A stretch of DNA of 64,000 nucleotides from an uncultured Lachnospiraceae bacterium. Its GTDB lineage: Bacteria > Bacillota > Clostridia > Lachnospirales > Lachnospiraceae. Below, in pieces: positions 56,309 to 63,996 of this stretch. Every line of letters begins with the position of its first letter. Positions within the stretch are counted from its first letter, which is position 1. The position numbers were made by a program, and so were the translations under genes. Location: contig CAMNSD010000007.1 of NCBI GenBank assembly GCA_946554445.1, positions 82,543-146,542 of the forward strand, in the 5' to 3' direction. A model generated the notes under the pieces. It worked only from the letters and a program-made list of their open reading frames with translations. It was not told the origin of the DNA and made no database searches.

Positions 56309-56963
56309 ATGCACCCTGACCACCTGTTGTGTCAAAAGTGATCGTATTAGGATTGGTATCTGTGTCCTGAAGAACGCTTACTGCCCCACCGGGACGCACA
56401 CAGATCACTGCATAAGTCTTACCATCCTGCGCGAAGGATTTGGGAATACCAACTTTCACGGAAATCTTTTCACCTTCCTGTGAGAGCAGACTGAACTGTC
56501 CGCCAGCCTTCTTACCAATCTCAATGTTGATGCAAGGACCTACCGTAGCGCCTATAGCTGATGCCGCATTATCAATCACGGCCTTGGCAAGATTACTCTT
56601 CTTCACATCCATGTTAGAAAATCTCGCGTAAGGAACCTCTCCATTTGCAAGTCCATAGCTTCCTGCAATCCCTGCAAGGCTGCTGGTGATCGCTGTACCG
56701 TTTACACTGGTTGCGATATAAACACCCTGCACTGTTGATCTTGTGCCTGCAACTGTGTTTGTTACAGGGATTTCGGCAATGCTGCTCACATAGGACTCGC
56801 CGCCATCGCTAATGCTCTCATTAATGATTTCAATGACTTTGTCTTCTGATTTAGAAGAGGAACCGCCTGAGCCGCCGCTTGCAAGTACGCTCATAGACGG
56901 TGCTGCAACCAAAGCAACTGTCAAAGCGCTTGCCATCATTCTTTGAATGAATTTTGTTTTCAT
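56289..56963 (-). CDS. Secreted protein, first gene of the switched operon
   Basis: This 224-residue protein has a clear signal peptide (MKTKFIQRMMASALTVALVAAPSMSVLAS, cleavage near residue 28), a Gly/Ser-rich linker (SGGSGGSSSKSE) and a globular part rich in Val, Ser and Thr. I recognise no domain. It starts with AAGGAGG seven nt before ATG 56963 and lies immediately left of the left inverted repeat, so it is the first gene to be reached by transcription from the invertible segment. It could be a surface protein, glycosylation target or sensor; no evidence separates these. Confidence 0.75.
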   Translation of the reverse strand: MKTKFIQRMMASALTVALVAAPSMSVLASGGSGGSSSKSEDKVIEIINESISDGGESYVSSIAEIPVTNTVAGTRSTVQGVYIATSVNGTAITSSLAGIAGSYGLANGEVPYARFSNMDVKKSNLAKAVIDNAASAIGATVGPCINIEIGKKAGGQFSLLSQEGEKISVKVGIPKSFAQDGKTYAVICVRPGGAVSVLQDTDTNPNTITFDTTGGQGAYAIVKY

Positions 56964-56991
56964 TCTTCTACCTCCTTATAATTTTCTTGAA

Positions 56992-57020
56992 ATTTCATAA
57001 AATAAAATATTTTACGAAAT
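56992..57020. repeat. Left 29-bp inverted repeat (recombinase site) of the invertible segment
   Basis: This site is a 9-11-9 structure: arms ATTTCATAA and TTACGAAAT separated by 11 bp, which themselves form an imperfect dyad as in tyrosine-recombinase core sites. It is an inverted copy of 58,265-58,293, with one mismatch in 29. It lies 15 nt upstream of the ribosome binding site of the secreted-protein gene. Confidence 0.95.
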
Positions 57021-57077
57021 GAGGGCCCCGGCACTTCTTTATGCATAACGTCAAAGCCATACCAATTTAGCGACGGC

Positions 57078-58184
57078 CTAAAAATTTCCGTTTAATCTTT
57101 CCATCAATATGCGTTTTTGTCTTAAGGATGTGTGTACATACAGCTGCAATGTGATCCGTATATCAGAATGTCCCATAATCTCACAAAGGCTCTTAGCATC
57201 AAATCCCAATTCAACGCACCTGCTCGCAAAACAGTGCCTCAATGCATGAAAGTGAAAATTTTTAAAGCCGTTTTCTTTTAAGAAACGTTCAAAACGATAT
57301 TGCAAAGTGCGCGGTTCACAATAATCAACTCTTTTTCCAGGAACAACATACTCTTCCGGTGCGCCTTTTTTACATTTCAGGAAATGAATCAGGTTGCTGG
57401 GTAATGGGATAACTCTTACGGCACTGCTTGTTTTAGGCTCCATAATATAGATTTCTGTCTCAGAACCCCTATTAGAATAGGTGCATATCCTCTGCATTGT
57501 CTTGTTGATATGGATCATACCGTTGTCTAGATCCACATCTTTCCAGCGCAAAGCACATAATTCTCCGATTCTGATTCCGGAATTGATGGCAATCAGTATC
57601 CCTGCCTGTTCGGGTACCTCTTTCATATACAATGCTTTTTCTACTTCTTTTATAGTTTCTATGGTGGGAAGTTCTTTGATCTCAGATTTGTTTTCGTATC
57701 TTCCTGTGAACGATGGGTTCGGAATCACATAATGAATATTCTCATGTTGATTTTGATAGTATTTAAGCGCCTGTCGAAATAGATCAAATATTTTTTTAAT
57801 ATATTCAGAAGATAGACCGTCATCTTTTTTGGTCAGGATAAATTTTTGCACCCTGTCCGCACTCAACATTTCCGGATACATGCGCGCCCAATATGGCAGT
57901 AGATGCTTTTCAATAATCTTTCGATAATTGGCATATGTCGATGGTTTCCAGTCTTTTCTCTTCTGTTCCAGCCAGAAATATAAGATGATCGCTATGTTAT
58001 CTCCCTTTCCTCGGATATCTCCATATTTTTCTATATATATCTGCATCTTTCCCTTTACTTCACTGTAACTTTTGCCGTAAATGGAATGATATTTGCGTTT
58101 TTGGGCTTCATCATATCCTAAGATAACCCTCCCTTCCCATCTTCCATCTTTGCGCTTGTAAATATTTCGTCCTCTTCTTGCCAC
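57078..58184 (-). CDS. Tyrosine recombinase (site-specific DNA invertase)
   Basis: This 368-residue integrase starts at GTG 58184, which has GGAGG 8 nt upstream; a TTG at 58,199 is less likely. Order: an N-terminal AP2-like DNA-binding part (RRGRNIYKRKDGRWEGRVILG), a core-binding SAM-like domain (about 60-150), then the catalytic domain with NSGIRIGELCALRW (Arg I), KTSSAVRVIPL (Lys), HALRHCFASRC (HxxR), GHSDIRITLQLYVH (His and Tyr nucleophile). All catalytic residues are present. No excisionase or phage genes are near. Enclosed by inverted 29-bp sites, it is probably the invertase that flips its own segment. Confidence 0.92.
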   Translation of the reverse strand: MARRGRNIYKRKDGRWEGRVILGYDEAQKRKYHSIYGKSYSEVKGKMQIYIEKYGDIRGKGDNIAIILYFWLEQKRKDWKPSTYANYRKIIEKHLLPYWARMYPEMLSADRVQKFILTKKDDGLSSEYIKKIFDLFRQALKYYQNQHENIHYVIPNPSFTGRYENKSEIKELPTIETIKEVEKALYMKEVPEQAGILIAINSGIRIGELCALRWKDVDLDNGMIHINKTMQRICTYSNRGSETEIYIMEPKTSSAVRVIPLPSNLIHFLKCKKGAPEEYVVPGKRVDYCEPRTLQYRFERFLKENGFKNFHFHALRHCFASRCVELGFDAKSLCEIMGHSDIRITLQLYVHTSLRQKRILMERLNGNF

Positions 58185-58224
58185 TATGATTTCCTCCAAT
58201 CCAATGTAAAATTTTAAAAAAATA

Positions 58225-58252
58225 TTGACATAACCTAAATTTGCGTTACAAT
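58225..58252 (+). promoter_or_regulatory. Outward promoter inside the invertible element
   Basis: TTGACA (58,225-58,230), 16-bp spacer, TACAAT (58,247-58,252), reading right. In the present orientation it leads into 58.3-58.4 kb, where no plus-strand gene follows and the minus-strand gene's terminator stands. Reversed by inversion it would lie at 57,060-57,033 on the minus strand, with a predicted transcript start near 57,026, ahead of the secreted-protein gene. Confidence 0.8.
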
Positions 58253-58264
58253 TAAGAAAGGTAA

Positions 58265-58293
58265 ATTTCGTAATATATTTTATTTTATGAAAT
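58265..58293. repeat. Right 29-bp inverted repeat (recombinase site) of the invertible segment
   Basis: Arms ATTTCGTAA and TTATGAAAT flank an 11-bp spacer; its reverse complement matches the left site at 28 of 29 bases. The promoter's predicted start point is just inside this repeat, so the transcript would read through the site. Confidence 0.95.
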
Positions 58294-58372
58294 GAAAAGT
58301 TTGTTTTAAAGAATATGGGATAGATTTTGAATCCTATAGCGAATAAAGAATTGATGGATTAAGAAAAATAAA

Positions 58373-58403
58373 AAGGATCTTGGGAAAGTTTCTCAAGATC
58401 CTT
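58373..58403 (-). terminator. Rho-independent terminator of the GT52-like gene
   Basis: A 13-14 bp stem (AAGGATCTTG paired with CAAGATCCTT, extended by G-C and A-T pairs) with a short loop lies 25 nt past the stop of the minus-strand gene; on the minus strand it is followed by TTTATTTTTCTT. It may also stop plus-strand transcripts leaving the invertible element. Confidence 0.85.
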
Positions 58404-58427
58404 ATCTATTTGATTAAGAATATATTG

Positions 58428-59501
58428 TCACAGCATTTCATTCTGTCTATGCAGTTCCGGAGCCTCATATCGATCCATGAAGTCTTCCCCCAGGAACACA
58501 ATTTCTTCGGCAAACTTGATACCATTGGGAACCGTAAGCACAGAGATTACCCGTTTGAAGGAAAGTCCGGGAATATAGTTGAGAATTTCCATGGGGAACT
58601 TACCATTCAGCACAATATGCTGAGAAAATTCCTTTTCATAATCGAGCACATCCCTAGGATGGGGCTTGATTAAAATCTGTGCACGCCTGCCGTCGATAAC
58701 GCCATACTCCTCTATGATGTCTGTAAAAATCTGACGGCGCACCTCCAGGTCGCACAGCGGCTCCGACAGCACCAGGACTTTCTGCTCAGCTCCCTGCGCA
58801 AGCTGTTTCATCAACCCGTCTAGATCCTCAATAAACAGACGCACTAAAATATCCTTATCTTCCTGCGTCAGCCTATCCACCAGCTTCGCCCGCGGCATCT
58901 CTATATATTTTTTACAAGGATACGTAAGGACACTGATATCATTCACTTCCATATCCAGACAATATTTCCCGTAACCGTTTTGGATAAAGATCAGGTTTCG
59001 CGCCGCCATCCAGGCTTTCAGGCCAAAGTGTCCCCTGTTATCATAGCGCGCTGTATCATAATACTGGATACAGTTGAGCCCATCTTCCACTGCATGATAC
59101 GGAATTTTTTTATAACTCAAGTAATATCCGATCGGATCCGAGTCACAAAATACATAGATATCTTTATATTGTTTAAAATCAACCGGCACATAAGGTTCCT
59201 GCAGTTTGCCCAGAAGCTTTGTATACTTAATCCTCGCCAGCATATTTAAGACCAAATTTCCCCGGTCCGTATGATATTTCATAAGTTCCGGGAAAAAACT
59301 ATCCTCCTTCTCATCGAACATGACCACATTCTCGAAGAGGGGACATTTCCCGGCACGTTCCCCCAGATTTCCAAAGGGATTGGACATGGTGCTTAGCACC
59401 AGCGTGGCATGTCCCTGCTTTTCTTGCGGCAGGGCCAGTTCTTTCAAGCAGGCTACATATACATGATAAAAGGTGTGACATACATAGATTCGATCTTTCA
59501 T
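58428..59501 (-). CDS. GT52 / polysialyltransferase-like glycosyltransferase
   Basis: This 357-residue protein starts at ATG 59501 (GGAG upstream). RIYVCHTFYHVYVACLKEL at the start, VFCDSDPIGYYLSYKKIPYHAVEDGLN in the middle and ILIKPHPRDVLDY late are typical of GT52/polysialyltransferase-type enzymes that use CMP-activated acids. With pseI and pseF nearby it is a good candidate for pseudaminic acid transfer, by inference. It has its own promoter (59,658-59,630) and terminator, thus is a separate unit from the switched operon. Confidence 0.78.
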   Translation of the reverse strand: MKDRIYVCHTFYHVYVACLKELALPQEKQGHATLVLSTMSNPFGNLGERAGKCPLFENVVMFDEKEDSFFPELMKYHTDRGNLVLNMLARIKYTKLLGKLQEPYVPVDFKQYKDIYVFCDSDPIGYYLSYKKIPYHAVEDGLNCIQYYDTARYDNRGHFGLKAWMAARNLIFIQNGYGKYCLDMEVNDISVLTYPCKKYIEMPRAKLVDRLTQEDKDILVRLFIEDLDGLMKQLAQGAEQKVLVLSEPLCDLEVRRQIFTDIIEEYGVIDGRRAQILIKPHPRDVLDYEKEFSQHIVLNGKFPMEILNYIPGLSFKRVISVLTVPNGIKFAEEIVFLGEDFMDRYEAPELHRQNEML

Positions 59502-59629
59502 TTCGTCTCCATTCCAAAGCGTTTCCTGCTGCATTTACCATCACAAACGGCATAGCAAATCCTATATTCTGCTCTATGATGGAAAAATTATGGCGCTTAT
59601 ATGCAGATTCTTATACACGCTATGTTTAA

Positions 59630-59658
59630 ATTATAATATACCGTATCAGAATTGTAAA
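59630..59658 (-). promoter_or_regulatory. Promoter of the GT52-like gene
   Basis: On the minus strand TTTACA (59,658-59,653), 17-bp spacer, TATAAT (59,635-59,630). The gene's ATG is at 59,501, leaving a leader of about 120 nt. It lies back to back with the plus-strand promoter of the PLP/ATP-grasp pair. Confidence 0.75.
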
Positions 59659-59675
59659 ACTTTGTCCCGCTTACC

Positions 59676-59704
59676 TTGTCACCCTTTTGAAAATAGGGTA
59701 AGAT
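59676..59704 (+). promoter_or_regulatory. Promoter of the PLP decarboxylase-like / ATP-grasp pair
   Basis: TTGTCA (59,676-59,681), 17-bp spacer, TAAGAT (59,699-59,704) on the plus strand, about 45 nt before the chosen ATG 59756, with AAAGGG as ribosome binding site. Confidence 0.65.
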
Positions 59705-59755
59705 GAAAACAGTAATTCAGACATGCAGCAACTTATTGAACAGAAAGGGATTCCC

Positions 59756-60973
59756 ATGATCACACAGATACAGACTCCTTATTTCGTGATAGACGAACCC
59801 GTCCTGCAGCGCTACTATGATATGCTCGCGGACTCTCTAGCCCAAAACTGGCCCAACTATTTGATCGGCTACTCTTTCAAGACCAATTCCCTGCCCTGGC
59901 TCGTCTCTTTTGTAAAAAGAAACGGCGCCTATGCGGAGGTGGTATCGGAAGACGAATATCTGCTGGCCCGGCATCTTGGGTTTACAGATGGTGAGATCAT
60001 ATACAACGGCCCCTATAAGAGCAAAAAATCTTTCTATGATGTACTACTTGCCGGCGGCTATGTCAATCTGGACTCCAAACGGGAACTAGGATGGTTGACT
60101 GATTTAGTCAACTCTTTCCCGGATAAACATTTTAAAATCGGTATCCGCGCCAATTTCGACCTGGAAAAAATGTGCCCCGGAGAGACTACCATGGGTGAGA
60201 CCAGCGGGCGCTTCGGCTTCTGTTATGAAACAGGGCGCTTTGCCCAAGCGGTGCAGTTTATCCACACTCTGCCCAACGTACAAATTGCCGGTCTGCATCT
60301 TCATTCCAGCAGCAAGACGCGCAGTGTCAATATCTTTCGTGCGATTGCCCAGATGGCGTGCCGCCTGCAGGAAGAATTTGACCTTTCCTTGGATTATGTA
60401 GATTTAGGCGGCGGTTACTGCGGCGGCATGGAAGGCAGGCCGGAATATCCCGATTATTTTCCGATAGTTGTGGAAGAACTGCGCAAATGTTTCTCGCCCA
60501 AACAGACGAAGCTGATCGTAGAACCAGGCATCTCCTTGATCTCGAAATGTACCACCTTCGTGACCAGTGTGTTTGATACTAGGGATATCAAGGGTATCCG
60601 CTACCTGATGACAGACGGCAGCCGCTTTAATATCGATCCCACCATGATCAAGAGTTCCCATTTATTCCATATAGAATACAATGCGAACTATACGCAGGAC
60701 CGGCCTCTCATGGAAAGCCAGATTGTCAGCGGCTTTACCTGTATGGAGGTTGACAGGCTTTTCACCTATCAGAACCAACCTGAACTGCTACCCGGCGATC
60801 GTATTATTTATGAAAATGTAGGCGGATATACCATGAGTTTAAATCCCCTCTTTATTCAATATTTTCCTGCTGTGTATGTGCAAAACGGAAGTGAAATGAC
60901 ATTAGTACGCCGGAAATGGACGCCGGAAGATTACGTGCAGGGAAGCATCCAGCCAAATGGACAGACGACCTGA
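59756..60973 (+). CDS. PLP-dependent decarboxylase-like enzyme (fold type III, DapDC/LysA family)
   Basis: This 405-residue protein starts at ATG 59756 (AAAGGG 7 nt upstream; an in-frame ATG at 59,723 has none). GYSFKTN carries PLP Lys42; HLHSSSKTRS, DLGGGYCGGMEG, IVEPGISLISKCTTFV and FTCMEVDRLF (Cys and Asp of the CxxxD motif) are the fold-III decarboxylase elements; GGYTMSLNPLF follows. Family members decarboxylate DAP, diaminobutyrate or related amino acids, or racemise amino acids. It is followed 45 nt later by an ATP-grasp gene, echoing the PLP/ATP-grasp pair at 16-18 kb. Substrate unknown. Confidence 0.83.
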   Translation: MITQIQTPYFVIDEPVLQRYYDMLADSLAQNWPNYLIGYSFKTNSLPWLVSFVKRNGAYAEVVSEDEYLLARHLGFTDGEIIYNGPYKSKKSFYDVLLAGGYVNLDSKRELGWLTDLVNSFPDKHFKIGIRANFDLEKMCPGETTMGETSGRFGFCYETGRFAQAVQFIHTLPNVQIAGLHLHSSSKTRSVNIFRAIAQMACRLQEEFDLSLDYVDLGGGYCGGMEGRPEYPDYFPIVVEELRKCFSPKQTKLIVEPGISLISKCTTFVTSVFDTRDIKGIRYLMTDGSRFNIDPTMIKSSHLFHIEYNANYTQDRPLMESQIVSGFTCMEVDRLFTYQNQPELLPGDRIIYENVGGYTMSLNPLFIQYFPAVYVQNGSEMTLVRRKWTPEDYVQGSIQPNGQTT

Positions 60974-61018
60974 AAAGAAACATCACAAAATGGATATCTG
61001 GAAGGAAACCAACCCATT

Positions 61019-61987
61019 ATGAACATCTTAATCTTAAGCTGCGGCACCAGAATTCTATTGGTACGATATTTTAAAGAACCGGACAGTGGATTTGACCGGG
61101 TTATCGGTACGGACTGCAGTCCTTACGCACCTGCCTTATATGAGACAGACGACCATTATCTGGTGCCCCGCATGACGGAGCCGGATTATCTGGATACGAT
61201 ACTGGATATCTGCCGTAAAGAATCCATCAATGCCGTCCTGCCTTTACAGGAAGATGAACTGGCGCTGATTGCATCCCACAGCAGTCTTTTTACCGATATC
61301 GGCGTGACGCCCGTGATATCGGCACTTTCCGCCGTAGATCTATGCCGCGATAAATATGCTTTTTACCAGCATTTGATCAAGCATCAGCTGCCTGCTCTCA
61401 CAAGCTGCGACAGCTTCACCTCTTTTCTGAAAGAAAAAGAAGCTGGACGCATGGACCTTCCGGTATTTCTCAAACCCACAAGAGGCTGCGGCAGTATCGG
61501 CATCCAAAAGATAGAACACTTGGAACTCTTAGAAACGATCTGCAAATACGCGGACGAGGACTATATGATTCAGACGCTGGCGCAGGGCGAGGAATTTGGC
61601 GCAGATATCTATATAGATATGCTCTCTCATCGACCTGTTTCCCTGTTTGTCAAGAAAAAGCTGCGGATGCGCGCCGGAGAGACCGAAAAATCTGTCTCTT
61701 ATAAGGATGAGACCTTGTTTCAGTTAATCCTCGATACGGTGGCAACCTTAAAATTATCCGGTCCTATCGACATGGATATCTTCCGGGTGGATGGAAGTTA
61801 TTATATTTCTGAGATCAATCCCCGCTTTGGCGGTGGTTATCCCCACGCCCACAATTGCGGGATTCATTTTCCATGCCTTATTGCCAACAACCTTGCCGAC
61901 AAAGAAAATACAGATACCATCGGTTCTTATGAGGACGGTATCTGCATGTTAAAATATACGGATTTAATGATAATGAAAAGAACTTAA
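61019..61987 (+). CDS. ATP-grasp ligase, paralogue of the 16-17 kb protein
   Basis: This 322-residue protein begins MNILILSCGTRILLVRYF and shares long stretches with the protein at 16,014-16,997: YLVPRMTEPDYLD, FLKPTRGCGSI, VKKKLRMRAGETEKSVSYKD, and YYISEINPRFGGGYPHAH. It is thus a clear paralogue of the same new-looking ligase family. It follows the PLP gene in the same transcript. It may ligate a product of that enzyme to a glycan precursor; this is inference. Confidence 0.83.
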   Translation: MNILILSCGTRILLVRYFKEPDSGFDRVIGTDCSPYAPALYETDDHYLVPRMTEPDYLDTILDICRKESINAVLPLQEDELALIASHSSLFTDIGVTPVISALSAVDLCRDKYAFYQHLIKHQLPALTSCDSFTSFLKEKEAGRMDLPVFLKPTRGCGSIGIQKIEHLELLETICKYADEDYMIQTLAQGEEFGADIYIDMLSHRPVSLFVKKKLRMRAGETEKSVSYKDETLFQLILDTVATLKLSGPIDMDIFRVDGSYYISEINPRFGGGYPHAHNCGIHFPCLIANNLADKENTDTIGSYEDGICMLKYTDLMIMKRT

Positions 61988-62020
61988 TTTGCTTCGTGGA
62001 CTCGGCTAGGCAGAGAACCT

Positions 62021-63073
62021 TTATTTCTGCAACATTTCCCAGGCCAACGGCGTGCCTTTTTCGATATCCCGGACCGCTGTCTGTCCCAGGACTTCTTCAT
62101 AGTACATGGTATGAAGTCCAGCATGGGGCCTGATGGAACGCACATTGTCCGGGGTGATTTTTTCGCCGGCTTTAATATCTTTTACCACAAAAAGGGACCG
62201 TGATCCGCTGTGTTCCTGCTCCTGCTTTTCGGTCAGTCTATACTCTGCAGTTCCAAGCGCCTTCTCGACAATTCTGATATGGTCTACCATTTCTTTGAAT
62301 TCCTGCGGTTCCATGGAAAAAGCGCCATCTGGACCGCCGTCCGCCCGGCGCAGCGTCAGATGCTTCTCCACCATCTTTACCCCCAAGGGAATAGACGCCA
62401 CCGGCACCAGACTGCCCATGGAATGATCCGACAGTCCTACCAGACAATGATAGGTCCGCGCCAGTGTGGGAATCATATTTAAATTAATCTCCTCATATGG
62501 CGTCGGATATGCCGACACACACTTTAGGAGCATGATTTCTTCATTACCTTCTTCCTGGCAAATCTGCAATGCTCTCTCGATATCCTCTGCATGAGCCACT
62601 CCTGTGGCAAAAATCACCGGCTTATGCAATGCCGCCACTTTTTTGATCAACGGTATATCGTTAATCTCGTAGGACGCAATTTTATAGGCAGGCATCTTAT
62701 GCGCTTCCATAAAATCCACTGCCGCATGATCAAAGGGCGAAGAAAAACAGATTAATCCCAGATTCTTAGCCACTTCCTGCAGTTTGGGCTGCCACTCCCA
62801 GGGTGTAGAGGCTTCCTGATACAGCTGATACTCCGTCATCCCGTCCCAGAGATTGCCGTGATTCTGGAAATACTCCTTATCGCTGTCCACAGACAGGCTG
62901 TCCGCCGTATAAGTCTGCAGTTTGATGGCATCCGCCCCCGCCTCTTTGGCCGCATGGATAATTTCAACCGCTCTGCCGTAGTCTTTCAGATGGTTCCCCG
63001 ACATTTCCGCCACGCAGAAACAAGGATGGGATTCCCCGATCATTCTGTTTTCCATCTTAAATTCTTTTTTCAT
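62021..63073 (-). CDS. pseI: Pseudaminic acid synthase
   Basis: This 350-residue NeuB-family protein has FCVAEMSGNHLKDYGRAVEI, GADAIKLQTYTADSLSVDSD, PAYKIASYEINDIPLI, GLSDHSMGSLVPVASIPLG, VEKHLTLRRADGGPDGAFSMEPQEFKEMV, and a C-terminal SAF antifreeze-like domain (RSLFVVKDIKAGEKITPDNVR). The GGPDxAFSxEP segment is the PseI type rather than NeuB. It condenses a 2,4-diacetamido-6-deoxy sugar with PEP to pseudaminic acid. It lies 37 nt after pseF and tail-to-tail with the ATP-grasp gene. PseB/C/G/H are not in this window. Confidence 0.88.
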   Translation of the reverse strand: MKKEFKMENRMIGESHPCFCVAEMSGNHLKDYGRAVEIIHAAKEAGADAIKLQTYTADSLSVDSDKEYFQNHGNLWDGMTEYQLYQEASTPWEWQPKLQEVAKNLGLICFSSPFDHAAVDFMEAHKMPAYKIASYEINDIPLIKKVAALHKPVIFATGVAHAEDIERALQICQEEGNEEIMLLKCVSAYPTPYEEINLNMIPTLARTYHCLVGLSDHSMGSLVPVASIPLGVKMVEKHLTLRRADGGPDGAFSMEPQEFKEMVDHIRIVEKALGTAEYRLTEKQEQEHSGSRSLFVVKDIKAGEKITPDNVRSIRPHAGLHTMYYEEVLGQTAVRDIEKGTPLAWEMLQK

Positions 63074-63110
63074 GCTCTGTCCAATCTCTCCTACTTATAT
63101 CTCTTTGTTT

Positions 63111-63809
63111 TCATTTACTGCCTTTTGATATCATCTGTTGATATTTTAACTCCGCTATCGCCCAGTCATCCGGATTGTCAATATCCTGGACTTCCAATTC
63201 ACTCATAATCATGGGAATCATCCGTGGAAGATCCGTTGTCCTATACTCTAAAAATGGCGCTGTCCGGCAGCAATAAAACTGGCCGCAGTCATGATAATAG
63301 GGTTCCAGATCCTGAGAACGCGTCTTGGCATGTTCCGGCCATTTCATCCGCAGTTCGCCCGCTTCGCTGATCACCATACAACGCTGCGGCGGAAAAGAAA
63401 AAGGAACCACCGGCATCACCGAATCCGCTTTCTCCAAAAGTCCCATCGCTGTTTGCAGCTTTTGTGCCGTCACGAAAGGCGCCGTCGGATACAAACAGCA
63501 GAAAGAATCAAATTGCCTGCCCAGCTTCTTATACGCCGCAAGCACTTCCAAAAGTACATCGTCCGTGGAAGCATAGTCCCCTGCGCACTCTCTGCTTCTC
63601 ATAAAGGGAATCTGCGCGCCATATTCGACAGCTATCTTCGCAATTTCCTCATCGTCCGTAGATACCATGACTTCCTCAAACAATCCTGCCTGTAACGCCG
63701 CCTCTATGGAATAAGCAATGATCGGTTTCCCACAAAACGATATTATATTTTTACGAGGGATTCTTTTACTGCCGCCCCTGGCTGTGATGATCGCAATAGA
63801 TGCACTCAT
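63111..63809 (-). CDS. pseF: Pseudaminic acid cytidylyltransferase
   Basis: This 232-residue enzyme starts at ATG 63809 (AAAGGA upstream). AIITARGGSKRIPRKNIISFCGKPIIAYSIEAAL is the CMP-sugar nucleotidyltransferase signature; VSTDDEEIAKIAVEYGAQIPFMRS is closer to PseF than to NeuA. It activates pseudaminic acid with CTP. A longer frame to 63,929 lacks a site and would cover the promoter. It forms a unit with pseI. Confidence 0.9.
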   Translation of the reverse strand: MSASIAIITARGGSKRIPRKNIISFCGKPIIAYSIEAALQAGLFEEVMVSTDDEEIAKIAVEYGAQIPFMRSRECAGDYASTDDVLLEVLAAYKKLGRQFDSFCCLYPTAPFVTAQKLQTAMGLLEKADSVMPVVPFSFPPQRCMVISEAGELRMKWPEHAKTRSQDLEPYYHDCGQFYCCRTAPFLEYRTTDLPRMIPMIMSELEVQDIDNPDDWAIAELKYQQMISKGSK

Positions 63810-63900
63810 AAAGATCTGATTCCTTTCCGTTTTTCCAATGAACATTTCTGTTCTTTTCAAAAAAATACCTTTCAACGCTCTGATTAGACTCTTTCTCCAT

Positions 63901-63929
63901 ATTATACCCTGTGACGTTTTTTTTTTCAA
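63901..63929 (-). promoter_or_regulatory. pseF-pseI promoter with a homopolymer in its spacer
   Basis: On the minus strand TTGAAA (63,929-63,924), 17-bp spacer, TATAAT (63,906-63,901). The last three A of the -35 box and seven bases of the spacer belong to one run of ten A (plus-strand T at 63,917-63,926). The leader to ATG 63809 is about 85 nt. Confidence 0.8.
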
Positions 63930-63949
63930 TCATTCTCCACGATGGAAAA

Positions 63950-63996
63950 GGGGCTGTTGCAAAAGTAGATGAATAATCTACCGGAGCAACAGCTCC
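63950..63996. terminator. Long hairpin at the right edge, terminator or insertion-sequence end
   Basis: GGGGCTGTTGC and GCAACAGCTCC pair around an inner GTAGAT/ATCTA stem. On the minus strand the hairpin is followed by TTTTCC, giving a terminator for a gene beyond the right edge. The terminal GGGGCTGTTGCAAAAG also resembles the ends of some insertion sequences, which cannot be settled here. Confidence 0.5.

Larger units (their letters stand above)
56992..58293. mobile_element. Invertible DNA element encoding its own tyrosine recombinase and an outward promoter
   Basis: The segment is bounded by the two 29-bp inverted repeats and contains the recombinase gene (57,078-58,184) and a promoter (58,225-58,252) that points out of the right end. 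Recombination between inverted sites would reverse the 1.24-kb interior. In the reversed form the promoter would face the glycan operon at 56,963. No clear terminator is visible between the recombinase stop and the left repeat, so read-through from the recombinase transcript in the present orientation is also possible. Confidence 0.88.

Noticed and set aside
57078..58184. Recombinase as a prophage or conjugative-element integrase
   Set aside because: No phage or transfer genes are nearby, and inverted (not direct) sites enclose the gene itself, which fits inversion rather than excision.
62021..63809. Assignment as NeuB/NeuA sialic acid genes
   Set aside because: GGPDxAFSxEP in the synthase and the closer match of the cytidylyltransferase to PseF favour pseudaminic acid.
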